Part shown: piece by piece, positions 6,074 through 14,100 of the stretch | Layout of the letters: each line of letters begins with the position of its first letter | How positions within the stretch are numbered: position 1 is the stretch's first letter | DNA from: a virus | DNA: 32,746 nt | IMG/VR virus record: IMGVR_UViG_3300042731_006430 | Span: 1 to 32,746 of that record | Reading direction: 5' to 3' (one strand) | The notes under the pieces: model-generated | Databases searched by the model: none | Seen by the model: the letters and a program-made list of their open reading frames with translations, nothing else | What the model was told of the DNA's origin: nothing | Program-made: the position numbers and the translations under genes

Positions 6074-6155
6074 CAAGCTCCAGGTCGCCGGTTCAAATCC
6101 GGTCCCGGCCTCCATTTTATGGCCGGGTAGCTCAGGGTTTAGAGCGGGAGTTTTA
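6074..6155 (+). tRNA. Circularly permuted tRNA gene (3' half upstream of 5' half)
   Basis: 3' half: anticodon-stem strand GCTCC (6077), variable AGGTC, T stem GCCGG, loop TTCAAAT, CCGGT, acceptor strand CCCGGCC (6104-6110), T73 and encoded CCA (6112-6114). Linker TTTTAT (6115-6120). 5' half: acceptor strand GGCCGGG (6121-6127), TA, D stem GCTC, loop AGGGTTTA, GAGC, G26 and anticodon-stem strand GGAGT (6147-6151). Acceptor 7/7, D 4/4, anticodon 5/5 (one G-U) and T 5/5 (one G-U) all pair, and every segment has canonical length. Only the 7-nt anticodon loop is split, by the outer ends. The anticodon depends on the unknown splice points: UUC (Glu), AUC or UAA are possible. Confidence 0.78.
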
Positions 6156-6208
6156 ATTGTCAATCTTAGGATTGCTATTCGACGGACCAAGCGAGTAGGA
6201 CGACCCCA
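6156..6208 (+). ncRNA. Downstream flank of permuted tRNA (candidate 5' intron half)
   Basis: Non-coding between the tRNA 5' half and the terminator hairpin. It contains a small hairpin CAATC-TTAG-GATTG (6161-6174), the nonamer ATTCGACGG (6177-6185) that is also a tmRNA signature, and GCGAGTAGG (6191-6199), which can pair 8 of 9 with CCTACACGC (5923-5931) in the upstream flank. That long-range pairing would bring the two flanks together. Function inferred from position only. Confidence 0.4.
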
Positions 6209-6276
6209 GGCCAGCGTGAGAATAAATATTTTGGAGATAAATACTTATCTCGACCGCTGGCCTTGTTTTATTTTTG
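6209..6276 (+). terminator. Rho-independent terminator closing the structured RNA
   Basis: GGCCAGCG (6209-6216) pairs perfectly with CGCTGGCC (6255-6262) and is followed by TTGTTTTATTTTT. The loop holds a nested hairpin GAGATAA-ATAC-TTATCTC (6234-6251). It would end a transcript carrying the permuted tRNA. From 6277 to 6353 I see no further feature. Confidence 0.6.
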
Positions 6277-6353
6277 AAACGCACCTTAACTCCACTAATC
6301 CTATACATAATAAGATCTGTCGGGAAAGGTTAGTTTTATGCCTAGGAAACCCG

Positions 6354-6692
6354 ATGGGAAAGAAGAAAAGCAAAGACGACTCCACTCTACTTCAAAAGAT
6401 GTATATCACTATGAAGAAAGTGCGGGCGGAATTGATTCAGCGGGAGAAGACTATAAGACATCTGGAAGGTATCATCAAGAAGCTGCAGCAAGACCTGGAA
6501 TTGGAACGTGATAACAGAAAGCATTGGTACGAGAAGGCAACTGATCTGATGTCTGAACTAGTGGTAACACGGGAAAATCTGCGGCACGCTGAGGACAGGA
6601 GGGATTTCTTCAAACGAAACCTCCTGGAATATAAAAAGACTCGCGAGGCGGATATAACCGTTAAGGAGATAAAAAGTGAAAATCATACATAA
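6354..6692 (+). CDS. Small coiled-coil protein
   Basis: I start the gene at ATG 6354, 6 nt after AGGA; the open frame extends to GTG 6216 but that part lies in the terminator and has poor coding character. The 112-residue product is almost entirely a Lys/Glu/Arg-rich heptad coiled coil (residues 15-100) after a KKKSK N-terminus. No enzyme motif. It may be a structural or scaffolding peptide; the family is not recognised. Confidence 0.68.
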   Translation: MGKKKSKDDSTLLQKMYITMKKVRAELIQREKTIRHLEGIIKKLQQDLELERDNRKHWYEKATDLMSELVVTRENLRHAEDRRDFFKRNLLEYKKTREADITVKEIKSENHT

Positions 6693-6888
6693 AGAGACTT
6701 GGATAATCGACGTGACGGCCATAGCAGTGTTGCTTGTCCTTTTTATTATAGGGGCCTGCGGCATCTGTAGTAGTTGTGCTTCCGATAAAGGTGCCAAGAA
6801 GGACGACAAATTGGAAGAGCCAAAGAACGGGGAAGAAGAGGGACCCGCCTGGTCAAAATTTCCCATGCCCGACGAGGAGGAGGAATGA
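6676..6888 (+). CDS. Single-span membrane protein
   Basis: GTG 6676 is preceded by AAGGAG. The 70-residue product has one hydrophobic helix (about residues 9-30), ending in a Cys-rich CGICSSC, then a strongly acidic, Pro-containing tail. The Cys cluster at the membrane boundary could be a lipobox-like or metal site, but a standard lipoprotein signal is not clear. It overlaps both neighbours slightly. Spanin or holin roles cannot be supported. Confidence 0.68.
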   Translation: MKIIHKETWIIDVTAIAVLLVLFIIGACGICSSCASDKGAKKDDKLEEPKNGEEEGPAWSKFPMPDEEEE

Positions 6889-7295
6889 AATCTCTCAAAA
6901 AAGTAATAGCCCAGTTGAAAGAGTATGAAGAGCCGACCATAGAAAAAGCCCCATCTGAGGTTTATATTAATGTTGGTGATGTTAAAAATTTTAATGAATT
7001 CAGAAGACTTGTTTCTCAGGACATGAGAAGGGAGATGAAAGAACTTGGGCTAGGATATCCAGAAGTTTTCAATGAGAAAGGTGTACATGATGATGCCCAT
7101 TTAACTGTTATAGCATGGGACGAATGGGACAAAATCAAGGAATTTGCAGAAGACTTTTTGACATCCAACGGGTATGCTGTTGAACAATCGGAAATTAGGC
7201 AGTTTCCTTCAGAAGGAAGACTCAGTTATTATAACCCAGAGACTGGTAAATATTTTGATCCGACAAGGACTTGGGGACCGAAAAGACGAGGATAA
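6885..7295 (+). CDS. Protein of unknown function
   Basis: ATG 6885 overlaps the previous TGA (ATGA) after GAGGAGG. 136 residues with alternating helix and strand character: an N-terminal helical segment, a central LTVIAWDEWDKIKEF helix and a C-terminal Tyr/Pro-rich region ending in basic residues. The 5' part is noticeably AT-rich compared with its neighbours. Not recognised. Confidence 0.7.
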   Translation: MKSLKKVIAQLKEYEEPTIEKAPSEVYINVGDVKNFNEFRRLVSQDMRREMKELGLGYPEVFNEKGVHDDAHLTVIAWDEWDKIKEFAEDFLTSNGYAVEQSEIRQFPSEGRLSYYNPETGKYFDPTRTWGPKRRG

Positions 7296-8255
7296 ATGAG
7301 AATCCTAGCCAAACTCACTAAGTCCGAGCTTGAAGAGATCTACGAGCTAACGTATAAGTACGGATGGCTCGTAGCTATTGAGCGGGAAAAGGGTGGTTGG
7401 CTGCCGGATAAAGCCTACATGGAAAAGGCCCGTATTGAGCATGAACTGGGACCTATAATCGATTATGCGCTAGATGAAATGATAGAGACCTACGACCACT
7501 GGCTGTATGACCATGTAAAAGAGACCTGGCTAGAAGCTGATCAGGAAGAAGCTGAAACTAGGACGGAAAATCCCTTGGCTTATATAATCGATTTGTTTGT
7601 TCACTGGCAAATAGACCCAGAGAACGTGGTAAGGGATGTAATCCTTGAATACGTCAGTGAGGGCATGAACGATGAGCAGTGGCTCCTCCAGAACGAAGAT
7701 TCGACAATGTTGGCGGAGCAGTATGGTGAAGACTTCCTGGAATACCTGGCTAACGAATCTCTCACTGAAGAAGAGGGAATTAGGTATTTGGACGTAGCGG
7801 AATCGTCCACTGAAGAAATCGTCCAGTTTATAAAAGATAACGATCTCATCGAGGCTCTGGTTGAATACATAGTGGAAGAACAAGGTTGGACTCTTAAGGA
7901 ATACTTGGATAATCACAGTTTCGATGAATTAGTACACATGTACGGTCCGGGTGTCGATGTCGGTGTTGTCCTGGATGAGATGTACCAGCTTTACCTTGAT
8001 AAGTTCCCTGGTCTTGAGAAAGAGATTGAAAATATAGGAAACACAAAAGAAGACCTGGAAGAAGCCCAGGACGGTAGCCTGAGTGACCGAATTATCGCTT
8101 TCCAGATTGGACTAACTACGGCACACCACCACGGTATCATGGCCGACCATCTCTTAGAAACAGACCAGGGCGAAGGCGAAAAGATCCTGGATGAAATATC
8201 TAGTGGGCCTAAGGTAAAGACCTGGGATCGGGAGTTACGAAGAGTACTGACTTAA
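7296..8255 (+). CDS. Large acidic helical protein upstream of terminase, unknown
   Basis: The ATG immediately follows the previous stop, with GAGGATAA as ribosome site. The 319-residue product is very rich in Glu, Asp, Leu and Tyr and predicted nearly all helical, with a His-rich TTAHHHGIM segment near residue 275. No zinc ligands, Walker motif or membrane span. Its place directly before the large terminase makes a small-terminase or packaging-regulator role conceivable, but it lacks a visible helix-turn-helix and is longer than usual small terminases. I do not assign it. Confidence 0.72.
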   Translation: MRILAKLTKSELEEIYELTYKYGWLVAIEREKGGWLPDKAYMEKARIEHELGPIIDYALDEMIETYDHWLYDHVKETWLEADQEEAETRTENPLAYIIDLFVHWQIDPENVVRDVILEYVSEGMNDEQWLLQNEDSTMLAEQYGEDFLEYLANESLTEEEGIRYLDVAESSTEEIVQFIKDNDLIEALVEYIVEEQGWTLKEYLDNHSFDELVHMYGPGVDVGVVLDEMYQLYLDKFPGLEKEIENIGNTKEDLEEAQDGSLSDRIIAFQIGLTTAHHHGIMADHLLETDQGEGEKILDEISSGPKVKTWDRELRRVLT

Positions 8256-8277
8256 TTAGCTGGACGAAACGATACGC

Positions 8278-10185
8278 ATGGTAGACAGCCTAGACATTTT
8301 TTCGGACATAGACCGTCTTATCGACGGCAACATGCCAAAAAAAGATAAACACGTCTCGGGAGGCCTGGTCACTCTCAAGAGAGCACCTAACCCCGTAGTC
8401 TTTGCCGAAAGTGAAGAATTTATCTATCTGGAAGAGCCTCTGTTTCCGTTCCAATTTAAAACCCTGCGGGATTTCTTTGAGCTACTTTGCCCAGTTTGCA
8501 ATGACGTAACCAGGATTCAGACTAAGGATGACGTGCCCAGGGCCGACCAGATCCTATTTGAATACGATAAATGTCCCTATTGCGGTCTATATAAATTCGA
8601 TATAGAAGATCACTGGTATATGTACAGTGAATTCGTTGGCTGCGGGGGTATGAGAGGATCGAAGAGTACATTAGCTGCTCTTATAGCCCACTGGTTAACG
8701 CATGAGGCTCTTTGTACTGAAAATCTCCAGACTAAACTGGGTTTGCTCAAAACCCAGACAATAGAAGGCGCTTTTGTAGCAGTCTCCTTGGAGCAAGCTG
8801 AAGAAACAGTTTGGGATCATTTCCTCAACATGTACAGGGAAAGTCCTTGGTATAGAAATTATAAGAAAGCGTTAAAGCAGATAGAGCGTTCTCACGATAA
8901 TGACCATCGAGCAGGTGATCTGCTAAAAGATGATGCAACTACTTATATTCATTTCAAAGACCGAAATCTGAGACTCCGCGCATTACATTCTAATTCCGGT
9001 TCTATCGCCGGTCGTACTCGTCTGTTTTCCATTATCGATGAGCTTTCCAGGTTTGACAGTGGTGAGAGCAGGCGGAGTGCTAACGAAGTCTACCGGGTGA
9101 TGAAGCGATCCTTGGCTACCTTGACTGCTGCTGTCAACAGACTGAACAAAATGGGAGTATATAACATACCGCTGGCCAGAATGATCAGTATCTCCTCCCC
9201 GTTGTATAAAGAAGACAAGACTATGCGGCTGGTAGGTCAGTCGTCTGACATCGATCGGATGTACTCTTTCCATGCTACCACCCTGGAGATGAACCCAAAT
9301 ATCACTATGGAGGATCTCCAGCCAGAATTTGACGCGGATCCGGTCGGTGCTGAAAGAGACTATTTTGCACAGCCCCCTGGCGCTGAAAATCCTTTTGTCA
9401 GGGACAAGAACCTGATACAAGCCTGCACCGATCCGGATAGACCCAACATGTTCGATTTGAAGGAAGTCCCGTTTGAGGTAAAACACGATAAGACTGGAAT
9501 GGTCTTCAATTACATCCGAGTCGATGTCATCAACATGCGCTGGCAGAATCTGTTGGACTACTTTATTCATTGCGATGCTGGTGAAACAGGGGATTCTTTC
9601 TGTATAGGTATCGGTCATGAGGAAGACGGGGTAGCTGTAATTGATGGTGGTATAGAAATTCGGCCTATACCAGAAAGAAATCGTATGGGCCTGGACCCGA
9701 GGAAGGTCCATTTTCCCTCGGTAACCCAGCTACTATTGGATCTGAACGATACTCTGTCGATTTCGGCTATTTCTTATGATAAGTGGAATTCTGTGGATCA
9801 AATCCAGCGGTTGATCGACTCGGGGATTTTAGCTATTTCTAAAAATATAAGCCGCGACCACCATGTAAAATTCTTGAACAGTATGAAGAGCGGAAAAGTC
9901 CGATTTCCCAAAAAAGAAAAGGATAATGTCGATCCTAAGTTAGACCGAAACATTCCCTGTGCGAAGGCGTTATACGAGCTAAACCGTCTCAACGATAATG
10001 GTGTAAAGGTAGACCACCCATCGGATTGTAGTAATGATATGATCCAGTGCTACATCGGAGTGCACAGGTTGATACTTACTCCTGAGGAAGTCCTGGGCAA
10101 AAAAGCAGTAGATAAAGTCAGAAAGAAACCGCCTGTATATACTAAACCGCGCTCTATCGGACGTGTGGTGCGTCTAAGACGGTGA
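8278..10185 (+). CDS. Terminase large subunit (DNA-packaging ATPase/nuclease)
   Basis: 635 residues. The ATPase domain has a Walker A, GCGGMRGSKST (121-131), a Walker B, LFSIIDE (249-255), and the coupling motif ISISSP (303-308). The RNase H-like nuclease domain shows Asp433 in FIHCDAGETGD, an Asp501 block (ISYDKWN) and Asp587 in SNDMI, the three metal ligands expected. Unusually, CPVC (71-74) and CPYC (99-102) form a zinc ribbon before Walker A, inside the region that normally holds the adenine-binding motif. The C-terminus is basic. It pumps phage DNA into the prohead through the portal. Portal lies 8 kb downstream rather than adjacent. Confidence 0.95.
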   Translation: MVDSLDIFSDIDRLIDGNMPKKDKHVSGGLVTLKRAPNPVVFAESEEFIYLEEPLFPFQFKTLRDFFELLCPVCNDVTRIQTKDDVPRADQILFEYDKCPYCGLYKFDIEDHWYMYSEFVGCGGMRGSKSTLAALIAHWLTHEALCTENLQTKLGLLKTQTIEGAFVAVSLEQAEETVWDHFLNMYRESPWYRNYKKALKQIERSHDNDHRAGDLLKDDATTYIHFKDRNLRLRALHSNSGSIAGRTRLFSIIDELSRFDSGESRRSANEVYRVMKRSLATLTAAVNRLNKMGVYNIPLARMISISSPLYKEDKTMRLVGQSSDIDRMYSFHATTLEMNPNITMEDLQPEFDADPVGAERDYFAQPPGAENPFVRDKNLIQACTDPDRPNMFDLKEVPFEVKHDKTGMVFNYIRVDVINMRWQNLLDYFIHCDAGETGDSFCIGIGHEEDGVAVIDGGIEIRPIPERNRMGLDPRKVHFPSVTQLLLDLNDTLSISAISYDKWNSVDQIQRLIDSGILAISKNISRDHHVKFLNSMKSGKVRFPKKEKDNVDPKLDRNIPCAKALYELNRLNDNGVKVDHPSDCSNDMIQCYIGVHRLILTPEEVLGKKAVDKVRKKPPVYTKPRSIGRVVRLRR

Positions 10186-10269
10186 TTAAATAATCCTTCA
10201 TCCTTACATGTATGATCGGTAGAGCAAGAAATGGAATCTATATATCAAATCTTAGAAGGAGAATAAGAC

Positions 10270-10836
10270 ATGTTCAAAGTCCGAAATAACCTGTCCGGTA
10301 CTTTCAGTTTGACGCTGGAAAAAGGCTCTATCACCCTCCAGCCCGGAGGGTCTTTTGATATTGAGGGTGATGGGGGTTGTTCCCGCAAATGGATCAAATC
10401 AGACCCTATCTTGAATAGTCTCCTGCGTACCGGTACGCTGTCCCTGGTGCATGATTCAGCTAAAGGATTGCCCAAGGCTCCCATCGGAGATGCTACCGCT
10501 TCTAAGAAGGCCGGGAAGCCTGGAAAGCCCAAGAAGCCGCCAAAGCCTACCATCGTGGATTTTGGAAAGGGTGAGGACATAGACCTAAAGAAGCATAAAG
10601 AGGAAGCCAAGAAAGCCCCTCCCCCGCCTCCTCCTAAGCCCAAGAAACCTGGGGAGGAACTCCCCGATGTATTTAACATGAAGAAGTACGAATTAATTGA
10701 ATGCGCCGAAAGCCACGGCATTGCCCTGGAGGAAGGGGCTTACAAGGACGAAGTTCGCGAGGCCATTTTGGAATCTGATTGGTATAAAGACTTGGAAAAG
10801 GCCTGGGGAGAGTATGAAGCCGCTCAGGAGGGGTAA
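10270..10836 (+). CDS. Virion-associated-type protein with Lys/Pro linker and SAP/HeH-like C-terminus
   Basis: 188 residues, ATG 10270 after AGAAGGAGAA. Residues 1-65 are beta-rich with an LTLEKGSITLQPGGSF pattern typical of small phage structural domains. Residues 75-130 are a low-complexity Lys/Pro/Ala linker including a run of seven Pro. Residues 136-170 (KYELIECAESHGIALEEG followed by KDEVREAILES) look like a helix-extended-helix/SAP/LEM fold that binds nucleic acid. This suggests a head- or packaging-associated DNA-contacting protein. Inference only. Confidence 0.75.
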   Translation: MFKVRNNLSGTFSLTLEKGSITLQPGGSFDIEGDGGCSRKWIKSDPILNSLLRTGTLSLVHDSAKGLPKAPIGDATASKKAGKPGKPKKPPKPTIVDFGKGEDIDLKKHKEEAKKAPPPPPPKPKKPGEELPDVFNMKKYELIECAESHGIALEEGAYKDEVREAILESDWYKDLEKAWGEYEAAQEG

Positions 10837-11135
10837 TGACTCTTAACGATCTGTTGATACTGTGTGAGCGCTGGAATAACTTAGGTCCGGCAGTTCAGAA
10901 GCAACTGGACCTGGTTCAACGGCAAAGAAGTTCTGGAGATATTGTCAAACTAGTGTACGACGCCAGAATAAACCCAAATGCCATTCCTGTCATTGCGGAT
11001 TTTTTAGACAGCTTGGCGGATAAATTTGACGGTGAAGAACTCGGCGATGAGGCTATGTCTGTTTTGATGAGCATAGATGAAGCTGCAGACGACGTTACAG
11101 AATTTGAGGACTTGGAGTTTGAACCGGAGATCTGA
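10836..11135 (+). CDS. Small acidic helical protein
   Basis: Start overlaps the previous stop by one base (TAATG), with AGGAGGGG ahead, and its stop overlaps the next start likewise. 99 residues, mainly helical with an acidic tail. It is one of several such proteins in this region and probably translated in step with the giant gene that follows. Function unknown. Confidence 0.72.
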   Translation: MTLNDLLILCERWNNLGPAVQKQLDLVQRQRSSGDIVKLVYDARINPNAIPVIADFLDSLADKFDGEELGDEAMSVLMSIDEAADDVTEFEDLEFEPEI

Positions 11136-14100
11136 TGAAGGTCAAAGCACAGGATGTAGCGATGCCCATTCAGGTTATCAATGCACCGGAAGATCTGAAT
11201 GGTGTATTGGATCTGTCGGTAGATGAAGCTCTAGCCATTGCTCTTCAGAAGACGGATGAATCGGGTAATCTTTCGAATGTCTGGTACGAACAACTCCTGA
11301 GCAAGCTGGGTGAAACAGAGCAGAATAGTTTCACTATGGGGATAGCTGGTGAGGGAATCGTGGTGAGGTCTGGTATGACAAAGTCAGAAGTCGAAAAGCT
11401 TAAAGCCAAAATGATGAATCTATTCAAATTGCAGGGTTGCATTTATGAAGATCAATACCGCGACCTAACTAAGAATTTGAGTGTCCAGGCAGACCCCATC
11501 TTGTTTGACTGGTTTATGACTGCTGGCATCCCTCTTAAGAAGAACCAGCCTAAAGTGGATCGGAAGAAGAAAAAGACCAAATATAAGGAAGAAGTGGAAG
11601 ATCTTGCCAAACATCCGGACATTCGTAAGATCAAGAGTAGGGACATGAAAAAGACAGCTACCATCAACCTGCAGCCCGTCATTGAGGAGTTGAAGCATTG
11701 CGAGAGCGAGTACCTACCTGCTTGGAAGAAGTGGGATAAGAAGCGTGCTCAATACATCGATATGAATGCCGTTAAAGCCTGGATGCGGGAGAACGCAGAG
11801 AACTTTGCTGGGGGAGGTTATTATTATCCTGATCGTCGTGGATTGGTAGACGCTGCGGTTAGGGAGTTTGGTCTGGAGAATCAGCCAGACAGGGGCTGGA
11901 TTCGTACACTAGCCGATGAAGTGCTGGATGAATACAATGCCACGCTTCAAAAACAAGCCGATCTCCGTTTGTCCCCCTCAGACAAACGGGTAATCATGAA
12001 GTTTATTGATAGAGAACCGGCCGAAAACAGAAAATTCCGCTCTGATGGTGAAAGGTTAGACGGTTTGTGGGCGGGTGGGAACGATTTGGCTGTATGGGAA
12101 GAAGACAGACTAGTGATTTCTGAGCCTACCGGTAGGGCTTCCCAGACTGTGGCTCGTTTCATCCGCAAGAATACTCCGGACAGGTGGCTGCTAGGTGTGG
12201 AAGAGGAAGCATGCGTAGAGGAAGATGCCTGTAGGGCAGGTAACGAAAATCTTATGACCGAAATGAAACAGCAGAAACCCGATATGGTGTTGTCTGGCGC
12301 TAAGGACTCGGGAGGCCGGGATCTGGCTGTAGGTGATCAGGTCTTGTATTCAGAACACGGGGCCAGTTCCCCTTATCATTGTCGGATTGAAGAGATTAAT
12401 GAAGAGACTGGAGAAGTCACTATCGTTGACGACAGCAACAACATCGATACGGTGAAGAGCGACCGGCTGACCAAGAAGTCCAGGTTTATCACTGAGAGAG
12501 AGTTGCGAGAAATTGGTAAGACTCCAAGGGCACAGGAAGCTTACGAACGAGCTAAGGAAAGAACGGAGAACTTGAAGAAAAAAGCCTATGGAGACATTGA
12601 ACTACCTGAATACTCAAACGATTATCACTGGGTTGATCTGGCTCTTATGTTGCAAGGTTACCACGAGGGTCAGGCTGATCCTGTTTATGCTTTCACCAGC
12701 AGGGAAGAAAACACGATGTCTCTCGAAGAATTATACGCTATTACCGGCGTAGTAGAGGACATCGTAAGCGGTAAGTATTTGGATCAATTTGATGTAGGTA
12801 TAGAGGACGAGAGTGAATGGGATGAGGAAACAGGCGAGGTATACGACCAACTGATAGATGAAATAGCCATCGCTAGCGCTTGGCTGCCAACTTTGCAGAA
12901 TTTGGGAGACGAGCACGGTGGGATAGATGAGGAAGCCTGTGTTGAAACTGAGGGATACATGGGTCAGAAGATCGGACCCAATATCGAAACAAGGGGACAA
13001 TTAGACGACCTTAAAGTGGGCGACAAAGTTAAGTGGTCCAAACAGCCGACCTTTACCGGGCACTTCGTGATATCAGACATAAAGACAGACACAAAGGGTA
13101 ACACCTTTTACGAATTGGAAGTACCACCTCACATAATGGATAAGATGGGTGGATATTTGCCTCCTGTGTTAGTTACTAGAAACGAGATCACGAGAGTATC
13201 CCGCGAAATTAGGGGACCGACCGACGTGGAGACAGAAAGAGAAGAAGTACGGCAACGCCACAGACGAGAAAAGCTGAGGCGGAAAGACGCTCATGGAAGG
13301 AGAGTCAAAGCCGACAAACAATATGTGTTGAGATCTAAAACTGACAAAAAACAGTACTATTCTGGTGGGAAATTCAACGCACCACAGACTACCATCGACC
13401 CGGATACGGCTGTATTCATAAACGGAAGTGAACTCCTATCCATGACTTATAATTGGAACCATGCCTGGGAAGCTTTGACCGAGAAGGATTGGCAGAGACT
13501 TCCCAGGACTGCCAATATCGACCTGGAGGCTTGTGATCTGATAGTCAAACACGCATTGCCCCAGGGAGGAGACGTGTCGGTCTACACCGATCATGTAGGC
13601 AATTTTCTGATTTATGAGGGAAATGAACTATATGGTCAGGCCCATAGCCAGGAGATGGCTGAGGAGATAGCCAGTGATTTGTTCGGTCAGTTGCGTGAGC
13701 ATGTGCCTTACAAAAAGCAAGTGGCTATGAAAGTAAAGCTTGATAGTACGGATAAAGAGGGCATGGTTTTAGCTTTGGCTGATTGGTCTGACGCTGAAGA
13801 GGATCAGTCTATTGCTGGCTCCAAGTGGGAACATGATGGGGATTTTGCTTATGCGCTGATTGGTGATCATCCCGGTCTGGTGAGTGAACTTGTAAAGGAT
13901 GGTTATGATCTGGATCTGGAGGAATATAGCGCTCCAGGCGAAGTTCCTCCTAAGAAGCCTAAGACGAAAGGTGCTGGTATGCCAGATAAATGTAAAGGTT
14001 GCAATTCCTTCCTGCCAGCCGACAATGAAAGCGGTTACTGCAGCAAATGTGAGAAAGGTAATAAGGAAGCTCAGCTTTCCAGAACCGGTATAGAATTTAT

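Noticed and set aside
5989-6253. 9-bp pairing TCGGGATAA (5989) with TTATCTCGA (6245) as intron P3
   Set aside because: Such a match is expected about once by chance at this search size with G-U allowed, and it would break the terminator's inner hairpin and the required helix order.
6216-6353. N-terminal extension of the coiled-coil gene
   Set aside because: Lies in the terminator hairpin and structured RNA, poor coding character; ATG 6354 has a better ribosome site.
8983-9711. Minus-strand ORF opposite terminase
   Set aside because: The + strand encodes clear terminase motifs; the reverse frame has no recognisable domain or SD.
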